A stretch of DNA of 64,000 nucleotides from Actinospineispora eucalypti (GCA_014208095.1 JACHMT010000005.1:372001-436000), one strand, 5' to 3'. Positions 42,552 through 51,958 are shown, counted from the first letter of the stretch. The notes: generated from the sequence alone by a model not told the origin. Translations and numbers: made by a program.

Positions 42552-44173
42552 CCCTGGTGCGGGTACCGGATACTCACCGGCGGGTTGAGGTTCTCCTTGA
42601 TGGAACGGGGGCTGGTCCAGCGCAGCAGGTTGAACACCGAGCCGGCTTTGTCGTTGGTGCCCGACGCCCGGCCGCCGCCGAACGGCTGCTGGCCGACCAC
42701 CGCGCCGGTGGGCCGGTCGTTCAGGTAGAAGTTGCCGGCGGTGAACCGCAGTGCCTCGCTGGCCTTCTGCAGCGCGGCCCGGTCGGTGCCGATCACCGCG
42801 CCGGTGAGCCCGTAGGCGGCGCCCCGGTCCACCACGTCCAGGATCCGGTCGAACTCCCCGTCCGGGTAGACGTGCACGGCCAGGAACGGGCCGAAGTACT
42901 CGGTGCGGAAGATGTCGTGCTCCGGGTCGGCGCCCTCCACCAGGGTCGGCTGCACGAAGTAGCCCTCGCTCGCGTCGGCCGTGCCGCCGGCCAGCACGGT
43001 GCAGCTCGGGTCGTCGGCCACCCGGCGCTGGGCCGCGTCGAGCTTGTCGAAGGCCCGCCGGTCGATCACCGCGCCGGTGAAGTTGGCCAGGTCGGCCGGG
43101 TCACCCACGGGCAGCGACCGCACCTCGTCGGCCAGGTCGTCACGCAGCCGCGCCCACACCGACCGGGGGACGAACGCGCGGGAGGCGGCCGAGCATTTCT
43201 GCCCGGAGTACTCGTAGGCGCCCCGGACCAGTGCGGTGCGCAGCACGTCGACCTCGGCGGACGGGTGAGCCAGCACGAAGTCCTTGCCGCCGGTCTCACC
43301 GACCAGCCTCGGGTAGCCCCGGTAGCTGGCGATGTTGGCGCCGACCTGGCCCCACAGGTGCTGGAAGGTACCGGTGGAGCCGGTGAAGTGGATGCCGGCC
43401 AGGTGCTCGTCGGCCAGCAGCACCTCGGACAGCGCGCGGCCGTCGCCGGTAACCATGTTGATCACGCCCGGCGGGAGACCGGCGGCCTCGAGCAGGCGCA
43501 TGGTGTACCAGGCGGAGAGCGTCTGGGTGGGCGAGGGCTTCCAGATCACCGTGTTGCCCATCAGCGCGGGCGCGGTGGGCAGGTTGCCGGCGATCGCGGT
43601 GAAGTTGAAGGGGGTGATCGCGTAGACGAAGCCCTCCAGCGGCCGGTGGTCCATCCGGTTCCACACGCCGGGGGAGGACAGCGGCTGCTCGGCCAGGATG
43701 CGCCGGGCGAAGTGCACGTTGAACCGCCAGAAGTCGGCCAGCTCGCAGGCCGAGTCGATCTCCGCCTGGATCGCCGTCTTGCCCTGGCCGAGCATGGTGG
43801 CCGCGTTCAGCGTGTCCCGCCAGGGGCCGGAGAGCAGGTCGGCGGCGCGCAGCAGCACGGAGGCGCGCGCCTCGAAGGGCAGTTCCCGCCACGGCACGGC
43901 GGCGCGCAGCGCGGCGTCCACGGCCAGCTTGGCGTCGTCGGCGGTGGCGGTGCCGAAGGTGCCGAGCACGTGGGCGTGCCGGTGCGGCGCCACCACGTCG
44001 ACCCGGGCACCGCCACCGAGGCGCTGGTCGCCGTCGATGGTCTGGGTCAGGTCGTGCGGCTGGCCGGACAGCTCGTTCAGCTTGGCGGTCAAGCTGTCCC
44101 GCTCGGCCGTGTTCGGCGCATAGTCGCGGACCGGCTCATTGCGCGGAGCAGGGGTCGTCGCGATCGAATCCAC
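42548..44173 (-). CDS. L-glutamate gamma-semialdehyde (P5C) dehydrogenase
   Basis: NAD-dependent aldehyde dehydrogenase of 541 aa that turns glutamate semialdehyde into glutamate, the second step of proline catabolism. Catalytic Cys lies in YSGQKCSAASRAFVP, the base Glu in VGETGGKDF, and the NAD region in PFNFTAIAGNLPTAPALMGNTVIWKPS written here in pieces: PFNFTAIAGNLP and NTVIWKPS. The GTG 44173 start has GGAGG eight bases upstream. First gene of the operon, divergent from the PucR-type regulator, with two CCGATCGG sites between. Confidence 0.95.
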   Translation of the reverse strand: MDSIATTPAPRNEPVRDYAPNTAERDSLTAKLNELSGQPHDLTQTIDGDQRLGGGARVDVVAPHRHAHVLGTFGTATADDAKLAVDAALRAAVPWRELPFEARASVLLRAADLLSGPWRDTLNAATMLGQGKTAIQAEIDSACELADFWRFNVHFARRILAEQPLSSPGVWNRMDHRPLEGFVYAITPFNFTAIAGNLPTAPALMGNTVIWKPSPTQTLSAWYTMRLLEAAGLPPGVINMVTGDGRALSEVLLADEHLAGIHFTGSTGTFQHLWGQVGANIASYRGYPRLVGETGGKDFVLAHPSAEVDVLRTALVRGAYEYSGQKCSAASRAFVPRSVWARLRDDLADEVRSLPVGDPADLANFTGAVIDRRAFDKLDAAQRRVADDPSCTVLAGGTADASEGYFVQPTLVEGADPEHDIFRTEYFGPFLAVHVYPDGEFDRILDVVDRGAAYGLTGAVIGTDRAALQKASEALRFTAGNFYLNDRPTGAVVGQQPFGGGRASGTNDKAGSVFNLLRWTSPRSIKENLNPPVSIRYPHQG

Positions 44174-44237
44174 TGGTTGACACCTCCGGGACGGTCAAAC
44201 TGCGGGAACCGTAACCGCGGACACACCCGCCCGGATT

Positions 44238-44280
44238 TAGCCGATCGGCTACAGTGTCAGTATTTCCATTGGCCGATCGG
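44238..44280. promoter_or_regulatory. Paired CCGATCGG sites between the proline operon and its regulator
   Basis: A perfect 14-bp palindrome TAGCCGATCGGCTA (44238-44251) and a second copy of the core CCGATCGG (44273-44280), spaced 32 bases core to core, about three helical turns. The second site lies 14 bases before the regulator start and the first 65 bases before the dehydrogenase start. Confidence 0.6.
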
Positions 44281-44294
44281 ACGAAGATCATTTA

Positions 44295-45920
44295 ATGTCT
44301 ACCCGACTGGACCAACTGCTCGACGGGATCGAGGGCACCCTCGCCGAACTGCCGGTGGCGCCCGCGACCGGGCATCCGACGGTGGCCGGGCTGGCCATCC
44401 TGGACCCGGACGACGAGTTCCGCGACCACCACGGCGAGCTGGTGCTGATGATCGGCGTGCGCGGCCGCGAGGCGCTGCCGTTCCTGCGCGCGGCGGCGCG
44501 CAGCGGGGCGGCCGCGGTGGCCGTCAAACCCGGCCCTTCCGGCGCGGTGGAGGAGCTGGCGCAGGCCGCGATCGAGGCCGGCGTCGGCCTGCTCGCGGTG
44601 CGCCCGCAGGTCCGCTGGGACCAGCTCGGCGCGCTGCTGCGGGAACGCCTGGAGAGCGCCGAGCTGGCCACCGAGCTGCTCAGCGGGCCGGCCCAGGATA
44701 AGCAGAGCGAGGACCTGTTCGCCCTCGCCGAGTCCACCGCACTGGTCACCGGCGGGATCGTGAGCATCGAGGACACCGCCAACCGGGTCCTGGCGTACTC
44801 CCGCTCGGACGACGTGGACGAGCTGCGCCGCCTGTCCATCCTCGGCTGGCAGGGGCCGGAGAAGTACATGTCGATGCTGCGCGAGTGGGGCGTGATGGCC
44901 CGGCTGCGGGCCGGCGAGCAGGTGGTGCACGTGGAGGCACACCCGGAGCTGGGGATCCGGCCCCGGCTGGCCATCGGCATCCGGGCCGGTTCCCGCTACC
45001 TGGGCACGATCTGGGTGCAACGGCTGGCCGAACCGTTCGCGCCGAAGGCCGAGGATGCGCTGGTCGGCGCCGCCCGGTTGGCCGCCGCCGAGATCCTGCG
45101 CCGGCGCACCGGGACCCGGCAGCACCCGGATGAGCAGCTGGTCGAGCTGCTCACCGGCCGGGCGAACACCGACCTGGTGGCCGGGCGGCTCGGACTGGAC
45201 CCGGCGGCCCCGGTGCTGGTGGTCGCCTTCGACGGGCCGGCGGAGCCCGACCTGCCCACCCGCGAGCTGCACAGCGAGCAGGCCGGCGCGGTGGTGTCCA
45301 TGTACGCCACCGCCTACCACCGGGCCGCGCTGGTCGGGGCGGTGCAGGGCCGGGTGTACGCGATGCTCTCCGGGGTGCGGGCGGACCGCATCGACCCGGT
45401 GCTGCTGGCCTGGGTGCGTGACGTGGTGGACGTGGTCCGCTCCCGGGTGGGGCTGCCCTGGCGGGCCGGGATCAGCTCACCGGTCGGTTCGCTGGCCGGG
45501 CTGCCCGGGGCTCGGGACGAGGCGGACCGGGTGCTGGACGCCCTGGCCCGCGGCTCCGGCGCGGCTCCGTTGGTGGCGACCATCTCCGAGCTGCGGGCCG
45601 ACGTGCTCTTCGGGGAGCTGTTCGAGCTGCTGGCCGCCCGGCCCGAGCTGCGCCACCCGGGAATCGCCGCGCTGGTCGAGCAGGACGCCCGGCGGGGCGG
45701 CGAGCTGGTCGGCTCGCTGCTCGCCTACCTGGACGCGCTGGGGGACGTGCGCGCCGCCGCCGAGGCGCTGCACGTGCACCCGAACACGCTGCGCCACCGG
45801 TTGCGGCGCGCGCGCGACGTGTCCGGGCTGGCCCTGGACGACCCGGCCGAGCGGCTGTCCTGCCACCTGCAGCTGGTGCTGCTCAGCCGGACCCTGGCGC
45901 GAACCCGTCCAGCGCACTGA
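44295..45920 (+). CDS. PucR/CdaR-family regulator of the proline operon
   Basis: Activator-type regulator of 541 aa. The N-terminal PucR-like region (about 60-160) is followed by a GGDEF-like fold and the C-terminal helix-turn-helix YLDALGDVRAAAEALHVHPN and TLRHRLRRARDVSG (about 480-515). PutR-like members activate proline dehydrogenase genes in response to proline, and this gene is divergent from them. ATG 44295 has only a weak ribosome site. Confidence 0.88.
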   Translation: MSTRLDQLLDGIEGTLAELPVAPATGHPTVAGLAILDPDDEFRDHHGELVLMIGVRGREALPFLRAAARSGAAAVAVKPGPSGAVEELAQAAIEAGVGLLAVRPQVRWDQLGALLRERLESAELATELLSGPAQDKQSEDLFALAESTALVTGGIVSIEDTANRVLAYSRSDDVDELRRLSILGWQGPEKYMSMLREWGVMARLRAGEQVVHVEAHPELGIRPRLAIGIRAGSRYLGTIWVQRLAEPFAPKAEDALVGAARLAAAEILRRRTGTRQHPDEQLVELLTGRANTDLVAGRLGLDPAAPVLVVAFDGPAEPDLPTRELHSEQAGAVVSMYATAYHRAALVGAVQGRVYAMLSGVRADRIDPVLLAWVRDVVDVVRSRVGLPWRAGISSPVGSLAGLPGARDEADRVLDALARGSGAAPLVATISELRADVLFGELFELLAARPELRHPGIAALVEQDARRGGELVGSLLAYLDALGDVRAAAEALHVHPNTLRHRLRRARDVSGLALDDPAERLSCHLQLVLLSRTLARTRPAH

Positions 45921-46133
45921 TCTTGTTGAACCCGTCCGGCGCGGCGACGGCCCCCGGGCCGCCCGGGCCGCCGGGAAGGGCCTCGCCGCGGCGCGCCCGC
46001 TTGTACACCACCGGACCGACGAATCCGGGCCGGCGGCGCCCGATTGTCCACAGCGCACGTGAACGACGGGGGTTGTCCACAGACGGCCCGGCGGCGCTGT
46101 CCCGCCCGGCCGTCCCCGGCGCAGCATCGGGGC

Positions 46134-46256
46134 ATGAACCTCGAGAGCACCCACCCCTCGCCGGCCGCCCCCGGCCTGAGCCTGCGCAAGCCGGCCGACC
46201 TGCTGGCCGCCATCCCGTACCTGCTGGGCTTCTGGCTTTCCCGGACTAATAATTGA
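46134..46256 (+). pseudogene. DUF4192 gene, 5' fragment cut by the mobile element
   Basis: ATG 46134 opens MNLESTHPSPAAPGLSLRKP followed by ADLLAAIPYLLGFW, the unmistakable N-terminus of DUF4192 proteins. After Trp34 (46233-46235) the frame enters element sequence and stops at 46254-46256. The rest of the gene resumes at 51977 on the same strand and in a frame that joins correctly. No ribosome site better than GCATCGGGGC is seen. Confidence 0.85.
46241..46249 (+). repeat. Left terminal inverted repeat
   Basis: CCGGACTAA, matched in inverse orientation at 51959-51967. It lies five bases inside the DUF4192 break. Confidence 0.75.
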
Positions 46257-46313
46257 TCTTAACTTGGCGTGAGCCAACATCCTGGTGTGGAGCCGGTCGG
46301 CTGGTTGTGATGA

Positions 46314-46739
46314 TCATCCCTGTGGAGGTCGCCGAACGTATCGTTGTGCGACTTTGGGGATGTGAATCCGAGGCGGCTGGTACTTGCCGGTCACGAATGT
46401 TGCCACGGTCGCTCCCAAGCCGGTGGTGGCCACGAGGCCGGCCACCCAGGGTTGGCCGATGGCAGCCAGCGTCACGGTGGCCGCCAGCACGAGGACCAGC
46501 GCGGCAAACCCAAGAGTCTGCCGCCGTCTGATTACCGCCGTCCGCTCGTGTGCGTCCTCGCCTTGCGCGGGGAGAATCGAGGGGTGCAGCTGGTGGCATT
46601 GCCCCGATTCCCGGCCCTCGGGAACACCTGGGTGTTCCAGGTGAGCCGATCGGTGCCCGTCACGCCGAGGGCCGCCCGGGATCACCAGGCCTGACCGCCG
46701 CTTCGCCCAACCTGCGGGAACGTTCGTCACACCCCTCAT
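46314..46739 (-). CDS. Small two-helix membrane protein, DUF2335-like C-terminus (possibly a remnant)
   Basis: Frame of 141 codons. The last 80 residues show a basic stretch ERTAVIRRRQ followed by two membrane helices (TLGFAALVLVLAATVTLAAI and WVAGLVATTGLGATVATFVT), the arrangement of DUF2335 membrane proteins. The N-terminal half does not look like protein and lacks the usual conserved sequence, so this may be a truncated copy. It is divergent from the cargo gene, 11 bases apart. Confidence 0.4.
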   Translation of the reverse strand: MRGVTNVPAGWAKRRSGLVIPGGPRRDGHRSAHLEHPGVPEGRESGQCHQLHPSILPAQGEDAHERTAVIRRRQTLGFAALVLVLAATVTLAAIGQPWVAGLVATTGLGATVATFVTGKYQPPRIHIPKVAQRYVRRPPQG

Positions 46740-46750
46740 ATACTGCCCAA

Positions 46751-48127
46751 ATGAGACATTGGTCCGAGCTTCTCGCCGACGAGGCCGCTCAACGGCTCGG
46801 TGGCAGCGTGGACCGCCGCGTACTGATAGATCTGCTCGCGCGGGCCGGCGGCGAGTTGGAGGTTCTGTCTGGCCGTCGCTTCCATCCGATGCGCCGGATG
46901 ACCTCGGTCATCGAAACCAATGGCTTACCTTTTGTGGACGTCCCGGACATGCAGGTCGGCTCGATGGATCCTGGGGTTGGAGCATGGGAAATCCCGGACC
47001 CGGTCAATCGCCAGTTGGCCGCTGTGCTGCAGGTCTCGTCGCTGACTGACCCAGTTGTGAAGGCTGCACCTGTTGCTGATGCGCTCTGGGTTGCCGGGCA
47101 ACTCCTCGCCGAGGCGTGGCGGACCGGACGCCTCTCGAGCGAGTACGTGGTTCACTGGCTCGGGTCTGTGGATCACGAAGAAAGAATGGAACTCATGCGC
47201 CGGGTTATGGATCCGGCCGTTCGCCTGAGCGTCCCGATCCTCGGCGTGGCTGTGGAGGGGTGGTGGATTCAAATCGCCCGCCGTCTTCTCTGGGTGACGA
47301 ATGAGACTGAGGACGAAGGACGGCTCGTCCAACCTTTACTGGGCGACATCGTGACCGGCGACGAGGTCCCGCCGCTTGCGGCTGCGGAGCCCATCCTCAT
47401 CGCTGCTCGGATGACCCGGCAGCCAGCGGACTGGGCATTCATTGCGCGCATCTGGACCGATGAGGTTCGGCGCCCCGCCGACCGGCCATGGCCCAAGATC
47501 GCGAAAGCTATTCACGGCAGCGGCATACCGACCATCACTCTCGACTCTCTTTCCACTCCCCAAGAGATCGCGTGCCAGGTGCTCTTGAAGGCGTACTGGC
47601 ACGGCTATGTCGGCAGCGACGAGCCGGCACTGGCGAACGGCGTTGCGATGGCCTACCCGAAGCAGGTTGAACGCATTCAGCGGGTGACCCGTGCGCCGAA
47701 CACTACGTCGGCAGCCGCAATGCTGCTCGAGCAGTTGATCCGTCCCGGGTTCGACCCTGCTCGAGGGGCCGAGGTAACGCGTCGATACGTGAGAGTTCAG
47801 GCAAGTTTCGTTGTAAAGCAGTACAAGAAAGACGAGGCTCCGGACCGTTACCCTTGGACGCGGGTTGGGATTAGCGAACGCCGCTACTACAAGCTTTTGC
47901 CTCGTTTTGCGGAGAAGGTCAATGGTCGCTACGTCCTCGACCAGGACGATGTCGTGGAGCGGATGAAGGCCTATCTGGACCAGGAAGACAACAAGCGAGA
48001 AATTCGAGCGGCCGCCCTGGACCTCCTTCAATCACGCGGCTTCAGTGAGCAAGCCGCGCGTAAATGGCTCCAACGGCATAGGCCTGAGGAGGCCAGAACC
48101 GCGTGGCCGCGCGGTCGTCGACCGTAG
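46751..48127 (+). CDS. Element cargo protein of unknown function (458 aa)
   Basis: ATG 46751 opens MRHWSELLADEAAQRLGGSV. I do not recognise the family. The first 330 residues are helical, with tryptophan-rich spots (VEGWWIQIARRLLWV, DWAFIARIW). The C-terminal 110 residues contain a compact basic segment RYPWTRVGISERRYYKLLPRFAEKVNGRYV, split here as YPWTRVGISERRYYKLL and FAEKVNGRYV, and end FSEQAARKWLQRHRPEE; both look like small DNA- or RNA-binding helices. Third-position GC is clearly lower than in the host genes, so it came with the element. It faces the recombinases and overlaps the tnpC stub. A resistance, defence or regulatory cargo is possible, none proven. Confidence 0.75.
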   Translation: MRHWSELLADEAAQRLGGSVDRRVLIDLLARAGGELEVLSGRRFHPMRRMTSVIETNGLPFVDVPDMQVGSMDPGVGAWEIPDPVNRQLAAVLQVSSLTDPVVKAAPVADALWVAGQLLAEAWRTGRLSSEYVVHWLGSVDHEERMELMRRVMDPAVRLSVPILGVAVEGWWIQIARRLLWVTNETEDEGRLVQPLLGDIVTGDEVPPLAAAEPILIAARMTRQPADWAFIARIWTDEVRRPADRPWPKIAKAIHGSGIPTITLDSLSTPQEIACQVLLKAYWHGYVGSDEPALANGVAMAYPKQVERIQRVTRAPNTTSAAAMLLEQLIRPGFDPARGAEVTRRYVRVQASFVVKQYKKDEAPDRYPWTRVGISERRYYKLLPRFAEKVNGRYVLDQDDVVERMKAYLDQEDNKREIRAAALDLLQSRGFSEQAARKWLQRHRPEEARTAWPRGRRP

Positions 48128-48177
48128 TACCGGCTCAGCACGGTCGAATCCGTCGCGGCCAACGACACATCTGGCAT
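48028..48177 (-). pseudogene. Stub of a third transposition gene (tnpC position)
   Basis: A frame of 49 codons begins at ATG 48177, which shares its A with the tnpB stop (TGATG) and has AAGGAGG seven bases upstream, so it was clearly built to be translated after tnpB. After about MPDVSLAATDSTVLSRYYGR it reads antisense through the end of the cargo gene. The normal third gene of Tn554-type elements is 100-150 codons, so this one is probably truncated by the cargo. Confidence 0.5.
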
Positions 48178-50621
48178 CAGCGATCCTCCTTGGCGGTCGT
48201 TTGTGCCGGGGCTGACGGCGGGTTCCGGGGCATGGGTGGCGTGCCGAGCATTACCGGGCCCACCGACTGGTTGCCGGTGGGGGTCTTGGCGAGCTTGTCG
48301 CGGGCGGCTTGCAGGCTGACTTGTAGTTGCTGGACCTCTCCGGCCCAGCCGCGTTGGGTGGCCTCGGCGATGCGTTCCTCGAGGTTGTCGGCGATCGCCT
48401 TGAGCCTGTCCAGTTGTGCCGGGTCGACGCGTAGGACGGGGCAGCGGATGCAGGCGTGTTCGTGTTGGCAGCTCGAGCCGTAGGGGCGGGCGCAGCTGCC
48501 GAGCTCGACCCTGCGCAGTGCGAAGTGTTCCTCGAATTCTTCCCACTCCGCTTCGGTGGGGTCGCGGTATTCCTCCGGTGGTCGGGCTGATCGTCGCTTG
48601 TCGAGGAAGGCGCGGTAGGTGCGGATCAGGTCGTCTTGGAAGACCGCGACGTAGGGCTGGGTGCTGTTGAGGTGGCGATGTCCGAGGATTCGTGAGGCGA
48701 TGTGCAGCGGCAGCCCGTCCTGGACCGCGGTGGTGGCAAAGATCCGGCGGAAGTCGTGCGGGGTCAGGTGCAGCGGTTTTCCGGCCCGGTCGGTGAATCC
48801 CATCCTGCCGGCGACCTCGCGCAGTGTGTCGCGGATGATGGTGGGGCCCAGCACGGTCGGCCCGGACCCGAAGTCGCGTTGGAACAGGTGCGGCAGTCTG
48901 GGGCCGGTGGTCGCCTCGTAGTTGTCGTAGCGGGCGACCAGCGGCACGGTCCCGTTGTAGCGGTTGCGCAGCCGGCTGATCACGGTGGCCAGCACACTGG
49001 TCAGCTCGGGGGTGACCAGGAGCAGGCGTTCCTCGTTGGTCTTCGACGGCACGACCTGCAGCAGCGGCACCAGCTCACCGGTGCTGGCCAGCCGGTAGGA
49101 GATCAGCGCCAGGTGGGTGAGCTCGAGGAGTTCCTCGATGCGCAGCCCGGTGTGGCGCAGGGTCTCCACCAGCGCCCAGATCCAGAACGCGTCGTCCTCA
49201 CGGCGGCCGGTGCTAAACCGTGTCCCGGTCTCGACGTCAACGACGTCAAAGGATTGGCCCGGTGGCAATCCGCGGCCAGCGCGCACCGTGCCCGACACAC
49301 GCCGGTAGCGGCGGCCGTTGAACGTGAGGGTGGCCCCGACATGGGTCCTCTTGGCCAGCGCCAGCAGCTCGGTGGCCTCGCGCAGTTCCTGCTCCAACCT
49401 CGCGACCAGCTCCGGCAGCAACGGCACCCGCTCCCGGATCCGCTGGTGGATCTTGGCCCGGGAACGCTGCTTGCGCTTCGCCGAGCCGGCGACGTCACTG
49501 CGGGTGATCGGGGATGCGACAACCCAGGGTGCCAGCGAGGGGTCCTCCAGTGCCCAGTCGCGGATGTCGAGGTAGAAGCCACGCACGGTCAGCAGCACGT
49601 CGAGGAAGTCCGATCGCGGACGGGTCGCGCCATCGGCGTCGACCACGACCGACAAACGCTCCTTCCACCCTGTGATCGCCTCGGTCGGTATGGCCAGGGG
49701 CATCGGCTGGGACCTGATGCCGGGATGGTGGCGTTCGATGTCGGCCCAGAAGTTCCCGGCCAGCGTCCGCGCCAGTGACTTGAGGGTCGTGTAGTCCACC
49801 GATGCCTTGCGCTCCTCCAGATAGCGCACCAACAGGTCTCGCACCGGTCCTGGCGTCACGCTGTAGCGGTCGACGAGCTCGGCGACCGACCGCTTCCCCG
49901 GGCGCAGGGCCTGCTGCAGGCTGCTCTCGGCCGGCAACACTCCGACCGCGGCCAGCAGGTCCCACGCGGCCCGGCAGCCGCCGGGATGGTGGCCCAGCTG
50001 GATCAGTTGCGCGGACCGGAACGCGAACAGGTCTTCTTGCTCCAGTTGGGCCAGGTCGCGGCCGGTGTGCAGCATCATCTTGGCCAGCACGGACCATGCG
50101 TCCCGCTGTAGCCGGGGACTCATCTGGGCGCGGTCGGCCGCGTCCCGGATGGCCTGCACCAGCGACGGGTCCTGCCGCCCGATGACGCGGGCGAACCCCG
50201 CGTAGGTCTTGCAGGCAGAGAAGTAGGGGTAGTCGGGCAGGATCACCCGGGCCGCCACCAGGGTGTGCATCGCGGTCACCGCGATGGTGCGCACCGTGCG
50301 CGCGGTGCGGTGGTCGCCGCGGTGGCGCTGTTGGATCCACGACACCGGGTCGGTGTTGGCTCCGGCGGCCACCCAACGGTCGCGCCAGCCGCCGCCGGGG
50401 AAGGACTCCAGCCAGTCCAGCACCCAGCCGATGCCCTCGACCAGCTCGTTGTGGTCGTGGACCGCGGTGGGCCAGTCCGGCAACTTCTGCGCCACCCGCA
50501 GCACCTCGTCGCGGTCCGCGGTGTCGAACGGGCCCGCGAACGTGCGCCCAACAAGCTCAGGGTGCTGCAGGTACTTCGGCCCGATGTTCCGCAGTTGCTC
50601 GACCGAGAGGACACTCTTCAC
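48177..50621 (-). CDS. Tyrosine recombinase, TnpB-like
   Basis: Large site-specific recombinase of 814 aa. The catalytic C-terminal domain has the first Arg in RHTGLRIEELLEL, the HxxR box HDFRRIFA (about residue 618), the second His GHRHLNST and the nucleophile Tyr in QPYVAVF. A tail of 140 residues follows with a Cys/His cluster CARPYGSSCQHEHACIRC, likely zinc-binding, and a helical end. This size and tail match TnpB of Tn554-like elements rather than phage integrases. The ATG overlaps the tnpA stop by ATGA. All catalytic residues are present. Confidence 0.88.
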   Translation of the reverse strand: MKSVLSVEQLRNIGPKYLQHPELVGRTFAGPFDTADRDEVLRVAQKLPDWPTAVHDHNELVEGIGWVLDWLESFPGGGWRDRWVAAGANTDPVSWIQQRHRGDHRTARTVRTIAVTAMHTLVAARVILPDYPYFSACKTYAGFARVIGRQDPSLVQAIRDAADRAQMSPRLQRDAWSVLAKMMLHTGRDLAQLEQEDLFAFRSAQLIQLGHHPGGCRAAWDLLAAVGVLPAESSLQQALRPGKRSVAELVDRYSVTPGPVRDLLVRYLEERKASVDYTTLKSLARTLAGNFWADIERHHPGIRSQPMPLAIPTEAITGWKERLSVVVDADGATRPRSDFLDVLLTVRGFYLDIRDWALEDPSLAPWVVASPITRSDVAGSAKRKQRSRAKIHQRIRERVPLLPELVARLEQELREATELLALAKRTHVGATLTFNGRRYRRVSGTVRAGRGLPPGQSFDVVDVETGTRFSTGRREDDAFWIWALVETLRHTGLRIEELLELTHLALISYRLASTGELVPLLQVVPSKTNEERLLLVTPELTSVLATVISRLRNRYNGTVPLVARYDNYEATTGPRLPHLFQRDFGSGPTVLGPTIIRDTLREVAGRMGFTDRAGKPLHLTPHDFRRIFATTAVQDGLPLHIASRILGHRHLNSTQPYVAVFQDDLIRTYRAFLDKRRSARPPEEYRDPTEAEWEEFEEHFALRRVELGSCARPYGSSCQHEHACIRCPVLRVDPAQLDRLKAIADNLEERIAEATQRGWAGEVQQLQVSLQAARDKLAKTPTGNQSVGPVMLGTPPMPRNPPSAPAQTTAKEDR

Positions 50622-51949
50622 CCCAGCACTCCATCACCGAGTACCCCATCGGCAAGGTCTTGATCACCCAGGACCCCGTCCCCGAACAGCACCGCCAGAT
50701 CCGCCGCTCGATAACCGGTGCTGACCGGTGCTGGCGGCGGCTTCGGCTCTTCCAGTCGCGCCAGGTGCTCGGCCACCCGCTCCACGGTGTGTCGCTCCTC
50801 CTCGACCAGGTAGACCTCCGCGGTCGTCTCCAGGTGGGTGTGCCCCAGGATCGTCTGCACGTCACGCAGCGACACGTCCTGATCAGCGGCCATCCGCAGC
50901 GCGCAGGTGTGTCGCAGGTCGTGCATCGACCAGTTCGTGCCCAGTTTGGCGTTCGCGCGACGCAGCATCGCCCGCAACGCCTCGTAGTTCAACGGCACCC
51001 GGACCAGCTCGCCGTCCTCGCCCCGGCGGCGGCGCAGCGTGACCCACAGCGGGTCCGCCGGTGCCACGCCGCCGATCTCAGCCAGATACAGCCGCAGCCA
51101 CACGAACGCCGAGTTGCTCGCCGGCAGCCACTGCTCAGCCCGCGTGCCCTTACGGATCACCCGGACCTGCTGGTTGCCCCAGTCCACGTCGCAGCCGCGG
51201 ATCCCCAGCACCTCTGCGGCCCGGGCACCGTTGCTGACCGTCAGCGACAACAGTGCCCGGTCCCGGTTGGACCCCAGCGCCTCGAACAGCGCCCCCTACG
51301 CCTCATCCGGCAGCGCCCGCGGCCGCCGCCGAGGCACCTTAGGGTTGTACCGGACCCTGCCCTCGGGCCGGAACGGCAGCATCGGGTTGTGATGGGCGTT
51401 CGGACGGCCCCGCCGGCTGCCATCGACCACCGGGTTGACCACGGGTCCTAGCCCCTGGGCACCCCAGAACTCGTAGAACGACGACAACACCGCGTTGTTG
51501 TGCCGGATCGTCCTGACCGCGTAATGGTCATCCAGATACCGCTTGCCCGTGATCTGGTTGACCGTCCCCACCGTTCTCGCCGACACCGTCCGAGGGGTCC
51601 GGCGAAGCTTGGGATGCAGCTGAAGCCACAGCACCAGGTCACGCACCTCGGCCGAGGTCGTCCGATCCCACGCCACGTCGACCGCAGCCAGCCACCGCCA
51701 CCAGCGCAACAGCACGAACGCATACGAGCGGACACTGCCGGGACTATTGCCCCGCGCTGCGAAGTCACGCAGGAACACGGCGATCGGCTCGACCACCTCA
51801 CCCTCACGGCCGCAGACCAACCAGCTCACCCCCGACACCCCTGGACGAACCGAACCCCACCGGTCAACGACAAGCCGGTCAAGATCACGAACCACAACCA
51901 CCTCCGCGAAAACAAGCCAGGAACCAGACGGGCATACCTCTACCGGCAC
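50618..51949 (-). pseudogene. Tyrosine recombinase TnpA, split by an in-frame amber codon
   Basis: A 443-codon frame from GTG 51949 to 50618 is broken only by TAG at 51296-51298 (codon 218). Before it lies the SAM-like core-binding domain (GNSPGSVRSYAFVLLRWWRW); after it, in the same frame, ALFEALGSNRDRALLSLTVS, then NGARAAEVLGIRG (first Arg), HDLRHTCALR (HxxR), GHTHLETTAEVY (His, Tyr). Related proteins read RALPDE-aromatic at this spot, so a Trp (TGG) to TAG change is likely. The second half could restart internally but would lack the arm-binding domain. Confidence 0.85.
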
Positions 51950-51958
51950 GCAGCCGCG

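Noticed and set aside
46044..46133. Upstream extension of the DUF4192 5' fragment
   Set aside because: The protein family begins at the ATG at 46134; the earlier codons read as random Arg/Pro sequence.
48028..48546. 172-codon minus-strand frame over the end of tnpB
   Set aside because: Most of it is a shifted reading of tnpB; only the part from 48177 has its own start and ribosome site and is listed.
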